Positions 4,714-8,176 of a stretch of 8,176 nt of DNA are shown here, in pieces; the stretch's first letter is position 1, and each line of letters begins with the position of its first letter. The position numbers were made by a program, and so were the translations under genes. Source of the stretch: Rhodoferax sp. (GTDB lineage Bacteria > Pseudomonadota > Gammaproteobacteria > Burkholderiales > Burkholderiaceae_C); contig JAURGS010000109.1 in assembly GCA_030833685.1 (NCBI GenBank), positions 1 to 8,176 on the forward strand. The letters are read 5' to 3'. The notes under the pieces are model-generated. The model searched no databases. It was not told where the DNA came from and saw nothing but the letters and a program-made list of their open reading frames with translations.

Positions 4714-5935
4714 ATTGCGCGATGTTCGCGCCTGTGCCGCCTGATGCTGCGACCGTGCCAAGCATTGCAAGCGGCATTAGATTGCTTTGCGCTGTAAGCG
4801 CATCAGCTCCAGCAACAGGTGGCAAGTTTTCAAGCTGACGGCATTCGTTGCGTGTCATGACCCCGTTTTGCACGTTCTTTGCGTACAGTTCGGCCCGCTG
4901 GGTTGGGTTGCCGCGCAAAAGTGCATCAAGGGCGAATTCAGCGCTCATGTAAGAGCGTTGAGTTGCCGTCATCACGCGTTTACGGGTGGCCTGTTCAATG
5001 CTTACAAGCATCGGCCGAATAGACAGCTTGTAAAAGCCGTCCATGATCTGCTCTATACCGCTGCCCCATGTCGTTGTGTCGTTGTGGTGCACCAAAACAG
5101 GGGGGACATCAAACCAGCGGCATATTTCCGACACAGTAAAATTCCGAGTCTCCAAAAGCTGCTGCTGTTCTGGCGACATCGAAAGTTGTTCGTACTTCAT
5201 CGAGGCTTCAAGCACATAGAGGCGGCTTGTTGATCCCTCGGCCATTTCAGCGAACGATTGCTTTATTTTGTCGCGCTGTTCTTTGCTTAGAACCTTGTCC
5301 AGCATGAGAACGCCGGTAGGTTTACCCCCGGTACCAAACACTTTGGAGGCGGTTCCCTGGGCCTTTGCAGCCTCATCCGTGGTACTTCTCATGAACTCAA
5401 GCTTCGATAAACCAACGGTTCCGTTGCCCAAATTCTTGAGGTGTAAAACGTTTCGCTCAGACAAAACAGCAATGTCGTTACCGAGCTGGTATTTGTAGAT
5501 CATCGAGGCGTCAGACAACACCTCTACTTCGACTTGATCTGCTGGCATCGGCCACAACGCCATTGCTTCGCCGCGTCCATCTCTGTCGATCCGCGCGTAT
5601 GCGTTGCCGCGCAAGTCGTGGTTGAGCATCATCGCCCGCCAAAACTCGAAAGGCGTCATCCTGCTGTTTGGGGAGTCGTGCAGCAGTGAATACAGTCGGC
5701 TATCGCGGGCTAGTTCTCTTTGCCCGTTCTTCGTTGTGTACGCAAAAAACGGAAGGCTCGCGATCGTGCTGGCTCGGCGGTCGATACAGGACCAAACGGC
5801 ACTTATCTGTAGCGCGCCATCAGGCGATATGTTCCCGGAGTCAGGAACGAGCGCAATCGAAGGCACGGCATTTTGCACGCCTGTGTTTTCGGTAATTGCT
5901 CCACCGCCGAACCAACGTGACAAAAATCTAGCCAC
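4712..5935 (-). CDS. Phage portal protein (HK97 gp3 family)
   Basis: The 407-residue portal protein forms the dodecameric ring at one capsid vertex through which the terminase pumps DNA and to which the connector binds. Family signatures appear in the expected order: 'ALQISAVWSCIDRRASTIASLP' region (about 41-62), 'LL.DSPNSRMTPFEFWRAMM' (84-103) followed by LRGNAYARIDRDGRG, 'WPMPADQVEV', then 'SKVFGTGGKPTGVL' (197-210), 'ICRWFDVPPVLV' (271-282) with the following Thr/Trp loop and 'GIEQ', and near the end 'MTRNECRQLENLPPV.GAD' (360-378). Length is close to HK97 gp3. The start codon is GTG, two bases after the large-terminase stop, with no clear Shine-Dalgarno, so translation is probably coupled to the terminase. 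The C-terminal tail after residue 385 is Ala/Gly-rich and probably disordered. Confidence 0.96.
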   Translation of the reverse strand: MARFLSRWFGGGAITENTGVQNAVPSIALVPDSGNISPDGALQISAVWSCIDRRASTIASLPFFAYTTKNGQRELARDSRLYSLLHDSPNSRMTPFEFWRAMMLNHDLRGNAYARIDRDGRGEAMALWPMPADQVEVEVLSDASMIYKYQLGNDIAVLSERNVLHLKNLGNGTVGLSKLEFMRSTTDEAAKAQGTASKVFGTGGKPTGVLMLDKVLSKEQRDKIKQSFAEMAEGSTSRLYVLEASMKYEQLSMSPEQQQLLETRNFTVSEICRWFDVPPVLVHHNDTTTWGSGIEQIMDGFYKLSIRPMLVSIEQATRKRVMTATQRSYMSAEFALDALLRGNPTQRAELYAKNVQNGVMTRNECRQLENLPPVAGADALTAQSNLMPLAMLGTVAASGGTGANIAQ

Positions 5936-5937
5936 GT

Positions 5938-7656
5938 TCAGCCAGCAATCGAGGAGTTAATGAAATCATCAATGTCTTCCGTTCTTTGGGAAGTAACCAG
6001 CCCAGCCGCCATAACAGCAGCAACAGCTAAGTCAATCCGTCCAGATGCCTTTTCTTTTGAAAGTTTCCGGTTCTCTGCACCGTCTTGCTCAATCACTGCA
6101 TTCCTCATGCACCAATCGAGAACCTTGTGCCCAGGGTGTGCAATTTCGCCATTCAGAAGCATTCGCTCAAATGTCTCGATGGCTGGGCTGAAGTCTTTGT
6201 ACCCCTGACCAACAGGCTTCATTTCTGGCAAAGAGATGCCGTCATCGCTCGCAAGCGATATCAGGTCTTCGATGCGCCAGCGGTCATAGCCAACAGCAAT
6301 AATCTCGAAGAAATCGCACATTGCCGACAGCTTCTGAAGCACAACGCGCTTACTGATGGCCCGGCCAGGAGTCGTATCTAGGTAACCCTCAGAAACCCAA
6401 CGAATGTATGGAACGCGGTCTTTGTCAGCCTTGCGCTGTAGCTCAACATCAGGGAGCCAGGCGAACGGGACTAGCTTCCATGGCTCGCCAGCTTCTACCG
6501 GCTCAACCAGGAACACCATGCCAGTCAAGTCAGTGGTGCTTGACAAATCAAGGCCAGCAACCGCACGACGCCCGCGCAAATCTCGCCAGTCAAAATCGAG
6601 CTGCGCCCTATTCCAAACATCGCTTGAAATCCATGGGGATTCGGCGTCTGTCCACTGGCAGAAATTCAGCCTTTTAACCAGCGATTCTTTTGCTGGCATT
6701 CCCCTGGCTTCTACAACCTGTTCACGGATGTACTTGACGCCAGGCAGGTCTGCATCCTGCAAACTCGGGTTAGCTTTCGGCCAGCAAGACTCATCATTGA
6801 ATGGGTCGTCACCATCATCTAGGCTGCAAACAAATGGGAAAAATGCATCATCTTGCATTTCTCCAGCAGCCACCTTCGCGCCATACTCGTGGTAGCCCCA
6901 GCATGGCCCCATTTTGTTGTGGCCTGCGTTTGTGATCATGAAGATCAAAGCTTGGCGGCGGCTCTTTGTACCGGCCCGCATCATTTCCACTACCGTGTTT
7001 GTCTTGTGCTCATGAAGCTCATCTATCAGGCCGATATGAGGTCGCGGGCCAGATTGCCCATCGTCACTGCTGATCGGTCTAAAGAATGCACCTTGTGCTG
7101 CGTAAGCAAGATTCCAGCATCGCTCACCAGTGCCACTTTTCACGAGTCTTTTTTCTAACTCGGATGATTGGTCGCGCATCGCAACGGCGTCACGGAAAAG
7201 GATCATCGCCTGATCTTTTTTCGTGGCGGCGCTGTAAATCTCGGCTCTTGGCTCGTTGTCCGCAACAAGCCCTTTCATACCAACCCCAGCAGCTAGCGGG
7301 CTCTTTCCTGAGCCCTTTGCGGTCTCCACATACGCTACCCGGAACCTACGGAAACCATCGGCACCCATCCAACCAAACAAAGAACCAACAACAAACTTTT
7401 GCCATGGGAGCAACTCAAATGGCTTGCCCTCAAAGTTGCCGCCGTTGAGTTTCAGAACGCTGCTAAAGAAGCGGATCGATTTGTTGGCTTCTTCAACGTT
7501 CCAAACAAGGCCCCTAGAAACTCCCTCTTCTATATCTTTTAAGTGCCTAGCGCATTGGTTCCTAACGTGAGGCCCGGCCACGCGCTCACCGTTTACTACA
7601 GACTTGGCGTATTCCGTTGTCGGGTCGGCTAGGCCAGGAGGTTTCTTTTTTCCCAT
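5938..7656 (-). CDS. terL: Terminase large subunit (HK97 gp2-like)
   Basis: This 572-residue motor protein drives DNA into the prohead and cuts the concatemer. The ATPase half shows an adenine-contacting 'LLPWQKF' (about 82-88), a Walker A-like ETAKGSGKS (111-119), Walker B LIDELHEH (Asp212, Glu213) and the coupling motif ITNAG (241-245). The RNase H-like nuclease half shows the three expected acidic positions: GLDLSS (Asp370), GYDRW (Asp458) and GRIDLAVA (Asp542). This is the common large terminase type found with P27 small subunits. I use the ATG at 7654-7656, one base from the small-terminase stop. An in-frame TTG three codons upstream (7663-7665) overlaps the small-subunit gene and has GGAG four bases before it, so a 575-residue product is possible. 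Gene order and close spacing with the small subunit support joint translation. Confidence 0.97.
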   Translation of the reverse strand: MGKKKPPGLADPTTEYAKSVVNGERVAGPHVRNQCARHLKDIEEGVSRGLVWNVEEANKSIRFFSSVLKLNGGNFEGKPFELLPWQKFVVGSLFGWMGADGFRRFRVAYVETAKGSGKSPLAAGVGMKGLVADNEPRAEIYSAATKKDQAMILFRDAVAMRDQSSELEKRLVKSGTGERCWNLAYAAQGAFFRPISSDDGQSGPRPHIGLIDELHEHKTNTVVEMMRAGTKSRRQALIFMITNAGHNKMGPCWGYHEYGAKVAAGEMQDDAFFPFVCSLDDGDDPFNDESCWPKANPSLQDADLPGVKYIREQVVEARGMPAKESLVKRLNFCQWTDAESPWISSDVWNRAQLDFDWRDLRGRRAVAGLDLSSTTDLTGMVFLVEPVEAGEPWKLVPFAWLPDVELQRKADKDRVPYIRWVSEGYLDTTPGRAISKRVVLQKLSAMCDFFEIIAVGYDRWRIEDLISLASDDGISLPEMKPVGQGYKDFSPAIETFERMLLNGEIAHPGHKVLDWCMRNAVIEQDGAENRKLSKEKASGRIDLAVAAVMAAGLVTSQRTEDIDDFINSSIAG

Positions 7657-7657
7657 A

Positions 7658-8128
7658 TCACCCAAAGAACTCCGCTAAAGGGTCTTCTTCTTGGTCGTCA
7701 TCTGTTGAGGCGTGCACCTTTGATCTGGCCGCTGGAGTTAATCCAAACTCAACCAGGTAGCTTTTAAACTGGGAGTCAGCAGCCCTCAGTTGCGCCACCG
7801 CGGGGTTAGCCTTTATCAGGGTCTCGCCTTGCGGTGTCGTCGTTTTGTAGGTTCTGCCGTCAGTCTCGATCAGCTTTCGGCATTCCAGAATGTCGGTGTA
7901 GCAATCGCAAAGGCGTTCAAGCGCCGCCCCGTCTGCCTCAGTCAGAACACCCATGCGGTCAAGCAGCACAGACAACCTGCCCCATGCAACCTTTCCGCTG
8001 TCTCCAAGATGCGCCGGGCATGATGGAACCTCGCGCCTAGGCTTCGGCTCACGCTTATTTATGGCGCGTTTGCCTGGATTACCCTCAACCAGCTTTAAAA
8101 CGGTCGGTTTTGGGCGTCTTCCTGCCAT
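7658..8128 (-). CDS. terS: Terminase small subunit, P27 family
   Basis: This 156-residue protein should bind the phage packaging site as an oligomer and hand the DNA to the large subunit. The N-terminus GRRPKPTVLKLVEGNPGKR, followed by 'KREPKPRREVPSCPAHL' and 'AWGRL...L..MGVLTEADGAALERLCDCY', is the characteristic P27 pattern, including the basic start, the Pro-Cys-Pro turn and the helical core. The middle has 'LIETDGRTYKTTTPQGETLIKANPAV', typical of the family's beta turn before the last helix, with 'FGLTPAARSKV' near the end. The tail is very acidic (DDDQEEDPLAEFF). The ATG is preceded by AGGTGA. HK97-like phages usually carry an HNH nuclease and cos region just upstream of this gene, which here would lie beyond the right edge; only 48 upstream bases are visible. 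Confidence 0.95.
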   Translation of the reverse strand: MAGRRPKPTVLKLVEGNPGKRAINKREPKPRREVPSCPAHLGDSGKVAWGRLSVLLDRMGVLTEADGAALERLCDCYTDILECRKLIETDGRTYKTTTPQGETLIKANPAVAQLRAADSQFKSYLVEFGLTPAARSKVHASTDDDQEEDPLAEFFG

Positions 8129-8130
8129 AT

Positions 8131-8143
8131 TTCACCTGGTGAA
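8131..8143. repeat. 13-base palindrome over the terS ribosome binding site
   Basis: TTCACC-T-GGTGAA is a perfect inverted repeat with a one-base centre, starting three bases before the terS ATG. It covers the AGGTGA ribosome binding sequence. It could be a protein-binding site or a very small RNA hairpin (5 bp with a 3-base loop), or simply chance, since the Shine-Dalgarno itself supplies one arm. Confidence 0.45.
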
Positions 8144-8176
8144 AAGGTATTCATTTCGCGGGGGTGCAAATGACGA

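Noticed and set aside
4702..4770. Longer prohead protease start inside the portal gene
   Set aside because: The added residues have no resemblance to the protease family, while the ATG at 4701 has AGGA at good spacing.
109..7570. Many plus-strand open frames of 60-175 codons across the window
   Set aside because: They lie opposite well-identified minus-strand phage genes, lack recognisable domains, have Cys/Arg/Ser-rich shadow-like composition, and conflict with the tight one-direction operon layout.

Overview
The window is a single, densely packed virion-assembly (packaging and head) module of an HK97-type tailed phage or prophage, with every supported gene on the minus strand, so it reads from right to left. 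Order of transcription: small terminase (P27 type), large terminase, portal, S78-type prohead protease, HK97-fold major capsid protein, a 79-residue unknown, a 463-residue protein ending in an SGNH/GDSL hydrolase domain, head-tail connector (gp6 / phiE125 gp8-like), head-closure protein, and the first 55 codons of an HK97 gp10-like protein that runs off the left edge. No integrase, tRNA, rRNA, CRISPR array or insertion sequence is visible, and no stretch over 300 bases lacks a gene. The host is not directly shown. The mid-50s % GC in sampled lines and the resemblance of the connector to the Burkholderia phage phiE125 gp8 family suggest a proteobacterium, perhaps a betaproteobacterium, but this is a guess.

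Right part (4030-8128): the terminase subunits, portal and protease are almost seamless, with gaps or overlaps of only 1-10 bases and several stop/start junctions that suggest translational coupling. The small terminase would recognise the DNA, the large terminase would cut and pump it through the portal dodecamer, and the protease would cleave itself and the capsid N-terminal scaffold (delta) domain during maturation.

Middle (1056-4029): here the layout changes. Three terminator-like hairpins followed by T-tracts, all oriented for minus-strand transcription, lie just before the start codons of the capsid gene, the 79-residue gene and the connector gene. Two have a UUCG tetraloop. None leaves room for a promoter between hairpin and start codon, so the downstream genes must depend on readthrough or antitermination, or the hairpins have another job such as RNA processing or stability. 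The capsid aligns closely with HK97 gp5 and keeps equivalents of the Lys169, Asn356 and Glu363 residues used for covalent chainmail cross-linking.

The least ordinary element is the two-gene cassette between capsid and connector, bracketed by two of the hairpins. Its larger gene joins a short N-terminal module, a Gly/Ser/Thr-rich middle and a catalytically complete SGNH hydrolase domain. GC content falls from about 59% to about 40% close to where the hydrolase domain begins, suggesting that the enzyme domain was acquired separately. Its gene position makes a head-associated enzyme plausible, but the sequence does not prove where it sits in the virion.

Left part (1-1055): connector, head-closure protein and gp10-like protein follow with tiny gaps or an 8-base overlap. 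They would build the neck that joins the filled head to the tail. Tail genes presumably continue to the left of position 1.
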